The translations under genes were made by a program, and so were the position numbers. The notes beneath the pieces are model-generated. The model did no database searches and was not told where the DNA came from. It was given only the letters and a program-made list of their open reading frames with translations. DNA of 64,000 nucleotides. Source: Takashimella koratensis (Eukaryota > Basidiomycota > Tremellomycetes > Trichosporonales > Tetragoniomycetaceae). The stretch lies in NCBI GenBank assembly GCA_003116875.1, contig BCKT01000013.1:620001-684000 (forward strand). Direction: 5' to 3'. Of the stretch, positions 35,293-46,400 are shown in pieces (position 1 is the stretch's first letter; every line of letters starts with the position of its first letter).

Positions 35293-38072
35293 ATGCAGCT
35301 CCCTTCGCTCTTCCTACTCCTCCCTCTCCTCCCTCTCCTGGCAAGCGCACACGACCCACACGCCGCCCGCCGCCGATCACACGGCGCATTTGCAGCGCGC
35401 CACGCCGATGCCTCGCCCGACTCGCCCCAGCCAGAGGCCGAGTATGCCCGCGCCATCGAGGCCAGGAAATTGATGGAAATGAAGGAGCGGATGCCGGTGA
35501 CTGCCACGACAACGGTGGTTGTGGAGATGACGATGACGCAGACGGTGTGGGTTGTCCCGACACCCACTGTGACGAGCACGGGAGACGGTAGTGGAGAACT
35601 GTTGGCGTCGGCTTCGCCCTCGGTTTCGGGGTCGGACTCGGCGTCGGCTTCGGCGGCTAGCTCCAGCTTCTCCGGCAGCGCCGTGAGCAGCGCCGTGAGC
35701 AGCACCGACAGTGGCCACTCTTCGGTCGCCACTTCTGGAGCCTACTCTGCGCCCGCAGCGTCCAGCAGCGACGGCAGCAGCAGCGACTCTGGTCACTCTA
35801 CCATTGCTGCTTCTGGCGCCTACACCGCACCCGCCTCGTCCTCCTCCACCTCTGACCCCTCCGCATCATCCAGCGCCGACCCCTCGGCCTCGAGCACCGA
35901 CTCCTCCTCCACCTCGGCGGCAGACCACTCTTCGGTGGTCGTTTCGGGCGCCTACGTTGCGCCGACCTCCAGCGCTAGCTCGAGCTCCGACTCGTCCTCC
36001 GTCTCGGCGTCGGCATCAGGGTCTGACTCTGTGTCCGCTTCATCGACCAGTGACGCTCACTCCTCTGTCGCCACATCGGGCGCATACGTTGCCCCGAGCT
36101 CGTCGTCCTCGGACTCGGCTGCTAGTGCCAGTGCCACCGACAGCGCTAGCGTCAGCGCGAGCGCGAGCTCTACTGCAAGTGCTAGTGCCGGTGCAAGCTC
36201 CTCTGGCGTGGCCCACTCCACACTCGTCGGTTCGGGTGCATACGTCTTCCCGACTTCTTCGGCAGCGGGACACTCATCTGGCGCTCAGTCGGGCTACTAC
36301 TTCCAGGGCACCTCATCGTCTGCCGCGCCCTCATCCTCTTCCTCTGCATCGGCATCCGCTTCGGCGTCGTCGTCCGCTTCCATCCCCGCCGACAACCTCG
36401 CCGCCTCGCTGGCCTCGTCAAGCTCCGTCTTGACCTCGAGCGACTCGATCTCTCTCTCCTCCTCCATCTCGGACTCGGCTTCCTCCTCCTCCTCCGCCCA
36501 GATCTCGTCGACCTCTGACGTCGCTTCGTCCTCGATCTCGAGCGCTGCTCCGTCCTCGTCCTCTTCATTCGCTACCTCGACCTCGAGCGCGTCCTCATCA
36601 TCCTCGACGGTGTCCTCGTCGATCTCCTCCTCGGCATCTTCCTCCGCTTCATCCTCAATCTCATCCTCGTCCTCCGCGTCGTCGACCTCGACCTCGACCT
36701 CGACTTCTTCCTCTGCGTCCGCAACCAGCACGCTCTCCGCGCTTGGTTCGACCCTGATGAACGCCTACTACCCCGACTGGTCGGGATGGTACCTCGAGCC
36801 CGAGTCTGTCGACTTTACCCTCTTCGACGTTGTTGATTTCGCCTTTGCCTTGCCCACCGCCTCCTTCGGCCTCGAGTTCACCCAAGACGACAGTTCCGAC
36901 TTGCTCACTCGTCTCGTCACTCACGCGCACGCTTACGGAAAGCGCGTCAAGCTCTCTATCGGAGGTTGGACAGGCTCGACGTACTTCTCTACTATCTGTG
37001 CGAGCTCGGCGAACCGCAAGACGTTCATCACGAACATTCTGGCCGCGTACAACTCGTACAATCTGGATGGAATTGATATCGACTGGGAGTACCCCGGTGC
37101 GGCGGGTGCCTCGGGCAACGCGGTGGCTTCGGACGATTCGGCAAACTTCCTCTTGTTCCTCACAGAACTCAGGGCGGCACTCCCTACCGGAGCACTTATC
37201 TCTACCGCCGCTCAGGTTTGGCCGTTTGCAGGGTCCGACGGAAACCCCATGTCCGACGTCAGCGGTTTCGCTGCCGTTATCGACTGGATCTTGATCATGA
37301 ACTATGACATTTTCGGATGTGAGTCGACGTTTCTTCTGGCCTTGTTTTTCCATCTCGTCCCGCCTCACAACGATACTGACTCAACCGCTCAGCCTCGACT
37401 ACCCCGGGCCCCAACGCGCCTCTCTCGGACGGATGCGGCAACTCTACCCAGCCGCTTGCTAACGCATACGCTGCCGTCGCTTCATGGACAGCTGCTGGTA
37501 TGCCCGCGAACCAGATCACCCTTGGTGTCCCTGCCTACGGCTACCTCCAGATGTCTACCGCCACGAGTCTCAAGGACCGTAGTGCGATCCCGGCCCCTCC
37601 TCACCGCCGCAACGGTTCCGCCACCGTCTCTGCCCGCAGCAGTACGGTGACCGCCGTCAACAGCGATGGAGGGACGACCAACGGTCAGATCGAGTTTGAG
37701 GAACTCATCTCTCAGGGTGTCCTCGTCCTCAGCGGTGGAGAGTACGTTGGTGGTGGTGGCTTTACTCGCGAGTGGGATTCGTGCTCCAGCACTGTAAGTC
37801 TTTGTCCTAACATATCCGCACCATTCCATCTCAATTGGGGCATTTAATACAACTTACTGACCATGCGTCGTCGTTTCCGTAATCAGCCCTGGCTCCGCTC
37901 GACCAAGTCTGGGCAGATCATCACCTACGACGACCCGGAATCCATGTCGCTCAAGGGCCAGTTCGCCGCCCAGGCTGGTCTCCGAGGCTGCAACGTCTTC
38001 AGTATCGATGGTGACTGGACAGGTTCTAGTTTCCCCTTGACCAACGCCGTTCGCTCAGGTCTCGGCCTCTAA
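35293..38072 (+). CDS. Secreted GH18 chitinase with long Ser-rich repeat stalk
   Basis: Endochitinase-type enzyme, probably for cell-wall remodelling. Exons 35293-37318, 37393-37793 and 37887-38072 give 870 residues. A clear signal peptide (MQLPSLFLLLPLLPLLASA) is followed by a basic stretch and a Thr-rich segment. Residues about 100-480 are Ser/Ala/Thr-rich and should be heavily O-mannosylated. Within it six copies of a motif like xHSSVxxSGAYxxP start at residues 141, 167, 211, 255, 307 and 326. The GH18 barrel begins at YYPDWSGWYLEPE, has KLSIGGWTGS and the catalytic LDGIDIDWEYPG (Asp592, Asp595, Asp597, Glu599), and ends with GCNVFSIDGDW. No C-terminal GPI signal is seen. In most fungal GH18 enzymes I know, the Ser-rich part follows the catalytic domain; here it precedes it. 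Confidence 0.93.
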
Positions 38073-38501
38073 GCGCGCGCGCGTTTCGGTTCAAGTTTCG
38101 ATCACTATAGATTGGGTCGTCGGGTTGCCCTACCAGGGTAAAGTTGGGTAATACACGGAGTGGTTAAAAACAGAGTACAAGAGTACATAGGCCTTGATGG
38201 TCATAGTATTCATGGGGCGATGCCCTTGCTGCAGACTTTTATAATACGACACAATGCTGCTTTGCTATGCATATGCAAGCTATACGCTCTTTTTCAAGCC
38301 AGGTCTTGACGCTGAAGTAGACTTGCAGGCTCGCCACTTGCATTCACCCCAGACAGACCTTTGTTCCTGGCCGGCAATGTGGAGGTGGTCCGAAAATGAA
38401 AAAAACTTGACCTCGTTACTGAACTGTCCACAACAAATTGTTATTGTCCCACTCACCACCACCTTCAAGTTGACCTCGTGTTCTTGCACTTCTCACTCAC
38501 C
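38073..38501. other. Intergenic between chitinase and methyltransferase genes
   Basis: A 429-bp tandem spacer that must contain the chitinase 3' end and the promoter of the next gene. An alternating GC stretch follows the stop (about 38073-38083). Nothing else is evident. Confidence 0.5.
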
Positions 38502-40158
38502 ATGAATCAGGTGCACGGCAATCTCTCCCACGCCATGCGCGACAACTATGCGGAGCACGGCGTTGACGAGGTGAGCGGGTGGTCCGTCGCCCTGATACTT
38601 CTTCCTACTCCTACTCATTTCCCTTCTCCTGCTCGCTCCTCTCCTTTTACCAACAGTATCTATACAATCTGTTGCAGCAACCATGCTGGATAAGCTCTCT
38701 GACGTTCTGGACTTTGCAGTACTATCGAAAAGTGGCCGCGAGCTACCGTAACCCTTTCTTCCCCGGGATCAAGAAGGCAAGCGGAACAGCTATAAGCAAC
38801 GCATTCCAAAGCTGACCGCTCAAAGGTGCTATGGACGTTCCTCTCTCGGTGGTGGGAGGAAGAAGGGAAGCAGCTTTACGGATCAGAAGGGGACGACTCG
38901 GTTGGCAAGGCTCTACGGATACTAGACATGGCCGCGGGAAGGTATGCCGACCTCAACCCTGTACTTCCCATTTAATCCTTTTCAGTCCACCTGCTTACTA
39001 GCCTCTTCACATCATTAGCGGCGAGGCCACTCTGTGCTTGCAAGAATGGGCCAAGACTGGTCTTCAACCTTCTTTCAAAGCTTCACCCACACCGATACCC
39101 TCTGTACCCGCCCCGCCCCAGCTTTCAGCAATCACCTCGGCACAGGCAGGCCCGTCGCGAGCCCCGTTCATCCCGCCCAACGCTCGTCGACCACCCGTGA
39201 TTCCTGTCCGCCCACAAGGGTTGGGTCCACGCAATACGACGTCAGGTCGAGTGTTCGCTTCCTCTGCACCGCCAACACTTCCTGAGTCGTTTCGGATACA
39301 CATCGTCGCTACTGATCCCGTAAGCTTCACCAGCCTTTCCTCCTACCCTGCACCTTGTCTAGCCTAAGAGGTGAAGAGCTGACGAGAGCCATTGACGGAA
39401 TAGTATACCACCCCCGCCTACCACGAGCGAACAGGAGCCGTTTGTCATCCTCTGTCATTCGCAGATCTCGCCGCGGGCCAGATGCCACCCGAGGAGAAAG
39501 ACGCAGCGAGAGGAGTCGAGTCAGAGCAGTCAGGACCAGTGGTCTGGGATTTGATTGTCTGCTCGTTCGCGCTACACCTCTTGACCGACCCGTCGGAACT
39601 ATTTGCACTGCTCTATGAGCTGAGCTCCAAAGCACCATGGTTGGTAGTCGTCGCGCCACACAAGAAACCCGAGGTAGGCCACGTTCTAGCTCGAGACTGT
39701 TGCTATTTGCGGCTGTAGAAGGGGAAGATTTGCTTGTTGGCTTGGACACTTTGCTGATACGTTGTTGCTCAGGTCAAGGAAACGTGGGGCTGGACACGAT
39801 GGGATATTGCGCGATGGGAGGCGGCGGGGGAGAGGCTGTACAGCCGGCAAGTGGACGATGAGGATGAGACCGAACTCGAGATTGTGCGAGACAAGTGAGT
39901 GAGCAAGCTGCTTCGCGGGGAGGGATCCAGGCTCCAGGCTCCAGGCTCCAGGCTCCAGGCTCCAGGCTCCAGGCTCCAGGTTCAAAATTCCAGCTTTGTG
40001 AATGGAGCTGCGATGCTCGTGCCCTACGGGTACCAACTCGGAGGCATGTGGTTGGGTTCGGGAGCACGTAAGCGTATACGAGAAGTAGCTGACGTCGTGT
40101 GCCACCTCTTGCCGGTCGTAGGGTCAAACTTCGGCTGTACCGAAGCCTTAACGTATGA
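38502..40158 (+). CDS. SAM-dependent methyltransferase family protein
   Basis: Class I methyltransferase fold of unknown substrate. Seven exons (38502-38570, 38720-38776, 38826-38941, 39019-39319, 39404-39673, 39773-39894, 40122-40158) join in frame to 323 residues. It begins MNQVHGNLSHAMRDNYAEHG, continues VDEYYRKVAASYRNPFFPGI, then has the SAM-binding RILDMAAGSGEAT split by intron 3. A Pro-rich insert (about residues 95-155) separates it from DLIVCSFALHLL, the motif after which these enzymes hold the SAM adenine, and WLVVVAPHKKPEV. The intron between exons 2 and 3 (38777-38825) has a GC donor instead of GT: AAG followed by GCAAGC, branch site CTGAC, acceptor AAAG. No close paralogue with known substrate comes to mind. 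Confidence 0.8.
39927..39975 (+). repeat. 7-bp tandem repeat, CCAGGCT x7, inside an intron
   Basis: Seven perfect units followed by a partial CCAGG. It lies in the last intron of the methyltransferase gene (39895-40121), near the donor site. Confidence 0.97.
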
Positions 40159-41141
40159 AATGACCGACCCGTAGCGAGCCATCAACGATGGCCGGCTCGT
40201 GGGCCGCAGCTGAGACAAGAGGCGTCGAGGGGCCGAGGGGTAGGTTGCTGTGGAGCGGAATGATGATGGGAATTGATGACAGGGGATGGTCGGTCTGTGT
40301 CGTCAGTGGTTAAAGAGATCTATTTGCTGCCTGTCCTCCGACTCAGAGGAAACCCTATGTACTGTCCCTGTGTACTGCATCATGAGCCCAGCAGCCCAGA
40401 CCCACCGGCTACCTACCTTAGCATTCCCGCGATACCTGCCAGCCCACTCTATCGGTTACTGCACCTACACATGCCATATCGTGTTCAGCCAACTCGAAAC
40501 TGAGGCCCCTACTCTCCTTGTTTCTACTTCCGTCCGATCCGTCCTGTCCCCCTCAACGGCATCACTGATTAGCACTCCATTTAGATCCTTGGTGCGACAG
40601 CACGACCAAACAACACGACCGGGAACCCGATTCCTTGGCCCAAGATACAGGCAGACTTTATCGCTTCTGTGTTTCCAGGCCACGTCGAGGTTCTCTCCAT
40701 TGACAGCTTCAACTTTGATTGACGCGTACCCGTCGGGCTCGAACTTGAGCACCATTGAGCGAAAGGGTGGGTCAGGGGGCAGAGGGAGGGCCAGAGGCAA
40801 CGGCAATTTCAAGTTGCCTTTGGGTTTTCCCTCGTTTTCCGGCTTGCATTGGGCATGTGCGCATCACTGGGTGTTCCCCTCGGGACCAGGGTCGTGATCC
40901 AGCACCTTTTTCCCTTACTGGGTTTTCAGGCACTGCACGGACCCTGTGACAAAATAGTTCCTGTCCTCTTGCGCCGAGCCTACTGCGCCGTGCCCCGAGC
41001 ACACCTCCCTTTACCCTTTACCCACTGGGCCCTTTTCCTCTCCTCCCGCGCCTGCCTGCCTTTGCCCTCTCCCCCCCTCGTTTCTCAATAGGATCTCCTT
41101 TGGTTTTTGCGCCCGCCCTAGTTCCCTCCTTTGGCTTAATG
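40159..41141. other. Intergenic without supported gene
   Basis: About 1 kb between the methyltransferase gene and the leader of the membrane orphan. Frames here are short or lack an ATG start. No repeats of note. Confidence 0.5.
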
Positions 41142-42003
41142 ACCACCGAGACTTGCTGTCACGCCGAACAAAGGGCAGGCACGTTACTCCCTTTGCCTTT
41201 TGACCTTTTGACCTTGTTTCCCAACTTCGCGTCACACTAAGAAGCCATCAACAAACCTCGGCCTCGGGTCGTCTGAGATCATTGGAAAAGTTCAGACCAC
41301 CGAGGGTCAAGTCAAGGGCCCTTGTTGACGCCTCGTTGACCAAGACCAAGACTCAAGACCCTCGCGACGCCTCAAACATCACACCATCACCCATCAAACG
41401 CGCTTCACCTCGTCCTCGTGTTCCAGCTTGGCAGCTTACACCTCTTGAACCTCTGTTTCCCTTTTTCTCGAGATATACACCGTGCGTTCGGGCTTGCTTC
41501 TTCCCTTTTCCTTTCTTCTCTCCTCCTCATCACCGCCACCACCTCTTTACTCTCCCAGTCGCTCGTTTCTCTCTCCATCTCTTCTCTTGGATTCCTTTTG
41601 TCTCTCGCTTTCGCTTTCGCTTCCCCAAACGTCTATTCTCGGCTCTCGACGTTCGGCTCACAGCTCACAGACGCTCACAGGCCCCGCCCACTCCGACCGA
41701 ATAGGCTTTCAACACTAACTCGCTTCCTGTCGCATCAACGTAGATCCACTGGCTGGAACGCGCGCACGGATCGTCTTCTCTTCACTCATATAAACGAGAC
41801 AAAAGAAAGCAAAGCCTACCGACATCGACTTGTCTATCTCTGTATCCGACTCCAACTCCAACTCCCTTGTCACTCGTTTACCCTCACGCTCGTCCACGAC
41901 CTAGCCTACGACTTAGCCTCCTGCTCTCCATCACCGTCTTCATCCTCCAAAAGACCTCTATCACCTTTTCTTTCCCGGTCCCACCCCTTTCGCCACTATC
42001 ATC
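41142..42003 (+). promoter_or_regulatory. Putative 5' leader of the membrane orphan gene, ATG-free
   Basis: There is no plus-strand ATG in these 862 bp up to the start at 42004. From about 41400 onward the sequence is very pyrimidine-rich. The leader may be spliced. Leader status is inferred. Confidence 0.4.
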
Positions 42004-42897
42004 ATGCCCCGACCCGGTGTCCCGCGCGTGATCGTCACGCCATGCTCCCCGGTACTCCCCATGTTCGACGACGACCTATCCTCGCCCATGTCCTCTCGCC
42101 AGTCCTCTCCTACACGCCACTCGTTCGATCCTTTCCTTCTTGAAGAGCCCCGTCGATCTACCCGCAGCAAGCGCCGTTCCTCCTCCTCCTCCTCGTCCCG
42201 GTCCACCTCCTCTCTCTCCTCCCTTCGCTCGTCGCGATCTGGCCGGGCGCAGGCGCTCGCGGTTGCCGGTCTGGGTTTGGACGACGACGACGAAGACGAC
42301 GACGAGCACGACTACGATAGTCGCCGAGTCCGCAGGTCAGGAGCTATCTCCGTCGCGCTGTTATTCGTCGCCATCGTCCTCGTCGTCTCATCCACAATCT
42401 GTTCCCCGTCCTCCTCGCTATTCGCCAACCACCCGACCGCGCACTTTGACAACACGTACCGCAGTAGCGGCCTCTTTCACCCTTACCAACAGCGCCACCA
42501 CCAGACCGCCTCGTCCTCGACCGTATCAGGTGGCAGCCCCAACCGCGCTCGCCTCGCGGCTCTTGGCCTCGACGCCATCCCCGAGCTCTCGCAAAAGATC
42601 GGCTCAATCCTCAGTACCGGTCAAAAGTGGCTCGCATCCGAATCCTCCCTCACTTGGTCGAGCGCAAAACTGCAGGCTCCCGAGGCTGAACACTCCCAGG
42701 GCTCCGAGGCAGACGAGACTGTCCGTTTCGTCCCTCACAACGACATCGACGACGAGCTTGTTGAAATCAACGACGAGGCTGTTGAGATCGACGAAATCGT
42801 GGGTAGTGAGGTTGCCGACATCCCATCAGGATGGGATAGCCGACGACTCACCAAACACGCCAACGGCCATCGCCGAACCCACGCGCTGGACGCGTAG
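42004..42897 (+). CDS. Orphan single-pass membrane protein, 297 residues
   Basis: Single-exon gene with an ATG in good context (ATC ATG CCC). I do not recognise a family. Residues 1-105 are Ser/Arg-rich and end in an Asp/Glu cluster (GLDDDDEDDDEHDYD). A basic stop (SRRVRRSG) precedes one hydrophobic segment, AISVALLFVAIVLVVSSTIC, at about residues 112-132. The C-terminal 165 residues are polar, with ALGLDAIPELSQKIGSIL and an acidic repeat-like patch (ELVEINDEAVEIDEI) towards the end. With basic residues before the helix and no signal peptide, a type II orientation with the Ser-rich end in the cytosol is likely. The composition and long ATG-free upstream region support a real gene. Confidence 0.65.
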   Translation: MPRPGVPRVIVTPCSPVLPMFDDDLSSPMSSRQSSPTRHSFDPFLLEEPRRSTRSKRRSSSSSSSRSTSSLSSLRSSRSGRAQALAVAGLGLDDDDEDDDEHDYDSRRVRRSGAISVALLFVAIVLVVSSTICSPSSSLFANHPTAHFDNTYRSSGLFHPYQQRHHQTASSSTVSGGSPNRARLAALGLDAIPELSQKIGSILSTGQKWLASESSLTWSSAKLQAPEAEHSQGSEADETVRFVPHNDIDDELVEINDEAVEIDEIVGSEVADIPSGWDSRRLTKHANGHRRTHALDA

Positions 42898-43401
42898 GTC
42901 CCTTCTTCCCTCTCTTCAACCCTTTCATCATCTGTCTGCTAGACGGACAGTGTATACCCAAGTAGTTCATACCCAGCCCGATAGACTCGGGAAGCGTAGA
43001 GTAGAGACAGGACAGGCGGAGGCGATATACCAAGGCTGTAGGGGAATCCAAAGAGGTGACGACTTGCCCGTTTTCACGACCAAATTGATTGATAGACACG
43101 ACCCACTCGACGATCCTTGTTTTCTTTCACCCCACAACAAACCCCTTTTTTCGATTATTCGCTCTCTGCTCATTCTTTACATTCTAGTATAGACAGACAC
43201 CTTTACCGCCTTTGCTTAATGTATCATCAACATGAACGAGCACGCTTATTCCTAGCCATCAACGTGTCAGATTGTCTCATTTTTTTCAATTGTCAAGCTT
43301 CTGAGACAGGTTCTCCTCGGTCAATTGAATGCTCAAGGTATCGATACATGCCTCTACAAGGTCCAAAAGGATCATCCACCCCTCAACCCTACCATCTTCG
43401 C
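42898..43401. other. Intergenic, convergent 3' ends
   Basis: Spacer between the membrane orphan (+) and VPS41 (-). No gene or repeat is supported. Confidence 0.5.
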
Positions 43402-46400
43402 CTATGCCGTCACAGCCACGCGAAGACTCGGAATCACGCCGGTCCCATGACCTGCTCCAACTACCCCTCCGCCATCCCCTTTCCGCGCCAGACACACAGG
43501 GCACTTCCCAACCCTCACTCTCACTGCAGCCGCATAGGACAATTTCCCGGCCAACCCTCTCTGCAGAACACGTGGTGACCGCGCGCTCTCGCCGCCTAGA
43601 AGGTGTGCCACAGATGGGGATGCGACGGACCCTGCGGAAGCCGAGGCTAACGAACCGCTGCCGAGAGATAGCTCGGCCCGGTCGGGCAGGTCGATGTCGG
43701 TGCTTGGCAAAGCACAAGCAGCGTGCACCATGTGCCGACACAGGTAGATGAGTGTCGGAGGTGGAGGGTGCGCCGAGGTAGATATTGAGGGAGGGGGAGC
43801 AGAGGCGGCGTCGTAGCTTAGAGATGGAGAAAGAGGTGGGTCGCCGGAAATAGAGGGCACGACTGAAGATTGGTTGAGAGCGGGAGGTGAGAGTAAAAGG
43901 TTGCCGCAAACATTACACCGCGTGCGAGCTGTATCACGAATGGAGGGATAAGAGCAACGAGTCATCGAATTAGAATTTTTGACAAGTCAGCAAGCGGTTT
44001 ATAAGTTTTCAACAGATTGACATTTGGGTCAAATCACTCACGAGAACCCTTTGCGCTCCCCGTTTGACCCGCTTGTAAATCCGCGGCCAACGCCACCCCG
44101 TCCGAATCCAATATATGCTGACACCCTTCCAATAGCGATACCTGCAAATTCGACGCCTGTAGGATCGTGACCAGCGCAGGCTTGAGACCCGGGATCTCGA
44201 GCCCGTCTCGGATTCGACGAATCAAACGGATCGGATTAATCTCTGCGCCTACGTGTTCAAGAAGGGCACGGATAAAGTCGGGACGGGTCTCAGAGTATTG
44301 CAAGAGGTCTTCCCAGAGATCTTCGTCCGCTTGCTCTTTCGCAAAGTCAATTGCCTATTGGAGTTAGTTTGGGCCAAAAAATTAGAGCCTAAGTTGGGAA
44401 GTACTCACCATCTCCACGTTGCCCAATCGCTCAATAATCAGCATCAGGGCTTGCTTGTTGTTCCCCATTCGACCAAGGAGGAACACCATCTCCGCTACGT
44501 AGTCACGCTCTTTGCACACGGCCAGGGCGTGCTCGAGATCGTAGTAGTTGCTCGCGCGGAGGAAAGGCATCAATCGATCCACGTCGTATGCAGCGTACAA
44601 CTCGACCTGGACGGAGAACTGGGTTAGAATCTGGCCCGAGGGTTGCAATAACACGGATAATAGGAGAATGGGAGATGAACCCACCATGCGGTCGCTGTAC
44701 TGCAGACACAGTCCGGGGTCCTTGTCGAATAGCGAGTCGAGGTACATGTATAGATACTGCGGCTTCGCTTCAAGCTGGCTCACGGCGCGAACAATCTGGA
44801 TAGACCAACATGATTAGTCTCATCGTCCTCACGTACTTGGCTCATTGGCCGATGGCCTACTTCACCAAGACTCACGGGAATAGAATGTGTGTGATCAATC
44901 AACAACTTGATCGCCGCACCATGTTTACCCTCAACCTCAGGCTCAATCGCGCCCCCGTTCCCTTCCTTCTGAGTCTTTCGGCGCTCTTGGTCAAATTCAA
45001 CGAGTAACAGCGCTTGGTCCTGAACCGCAGTGAAGAGGTTGTGGTCCCTGATCAAATCGAAAACGTTGGGCTTTCGCAGGCGAAGGTAGAATGGCAAAGC
45101 CTTGGCCGGTTGTCGTTTGATGATGTAGCTATAGTGAGGTCAGTATAGCTCGAGATGTGACCAATGAGGAGGGAATTGTTGGAGTCGTTGAATGATGGAG
45201 GGAGGGAGGACGCCACATACAGTTCCGCAAGACACTCTAACAAGACTGGATCGTCTTTCGTTGCTGCAAGTTCGCCCTCGACTGCGGACATAACCGTGTT
45301 GATATCATATATATCCGCTGGCCAAGACGTAACCGTCTGTAGCAGGGCCTTGAAGGAGGTCAGCTTGTTGCTAAGTCTTCGCGAAGTGGAATAATGGTCT
45401 TGTTCACACTCACAGGCTTGTCGTGAACGATGAGATAGGCAAAGATCATCTCGTAGACATCTCGACTCAGCCGCGGGTCGTGTTTCGGGATATACGGGAT
45501 AATGGCCTGGTAAAGGTGACAATTGCTTAGCGTCAGGTCAAAATCGAAAAATCATCGCAGTCAAGAGACGTTATCTTCACTCACCGGCAGCTGCTCGTGT
45601 TTGGCGAAAGTGTGGATCCAGGTCTCCCATGCTTCGCCGTCTTGCGCTAGCACCTTGGTCGAGAGTGACGCGGCTTGTGTGAAATCGCCTGTGGTATTGT
45701 CAACTCCATCACCCTCACCCAAACAAGCTCAAGAAGGTCTTTCGATTCAACACGATTTGGCAACTTCCACCATCACTTACCTCGCTCGACCAGGTGGTGC
45801 ATGTACTTCAAACCAATCGCTGCGACATCCAAAGCCTGTCCATGTTTCTTCCTTAGTGCATCCGCCGCATCAAGCGCCTCTTGGAACCTCTCTCGTTCCA
45901 CCAGCCACTCAATATGATCCGCCTGATCTCTTGGTCGAACAACAATCAAATCCGTCGGTGTCAACACGAGGAATGCGACTTCATCTGGTCGTTTCGATCG
46001 AACGAGAGCATAATCATTACATCCATACTTCTCAAAGGAAGCGATCGCCAGCTCGTCACCTGCGACTTCTTCGCCACGGTCGATGATCCTCAACTCGGGT
46101 CGGTTGGCAGCTTTACGCCGCTGTTCGGCCCGGTCCTCGGTCGCTTCGTTCTCGTATGTGTCTGGGGGGATGTAGGCGAGCACGACGTATGCGGTTTGTT
46201 GGAATGGTGAGAGACCAGAGACCATACAGTCGACCTGCCAGACCGAGTTGAGTTCGAGACTGAGCAAAGGCGCGCCGGACCCGACGACGCCAACGCCCAC
46301 GCCCACGCCCGCGCCGGTTCGGGGTCGAGAGCGGACACGGACGATCCGTACGTGGTCCGCCCAACCGATAACAAGTGTCCGGTCGTCTTTCCATACAAGC

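Noticed and set aside
42140..43192. 350-codon plus-strand frame overlapping the membrane orphan
   Set aside because: It overlaps the better-supported ATG frame, is Pro/Arg-rich as expected for an out-of-frame reading, and extends across the gene's 3' end.
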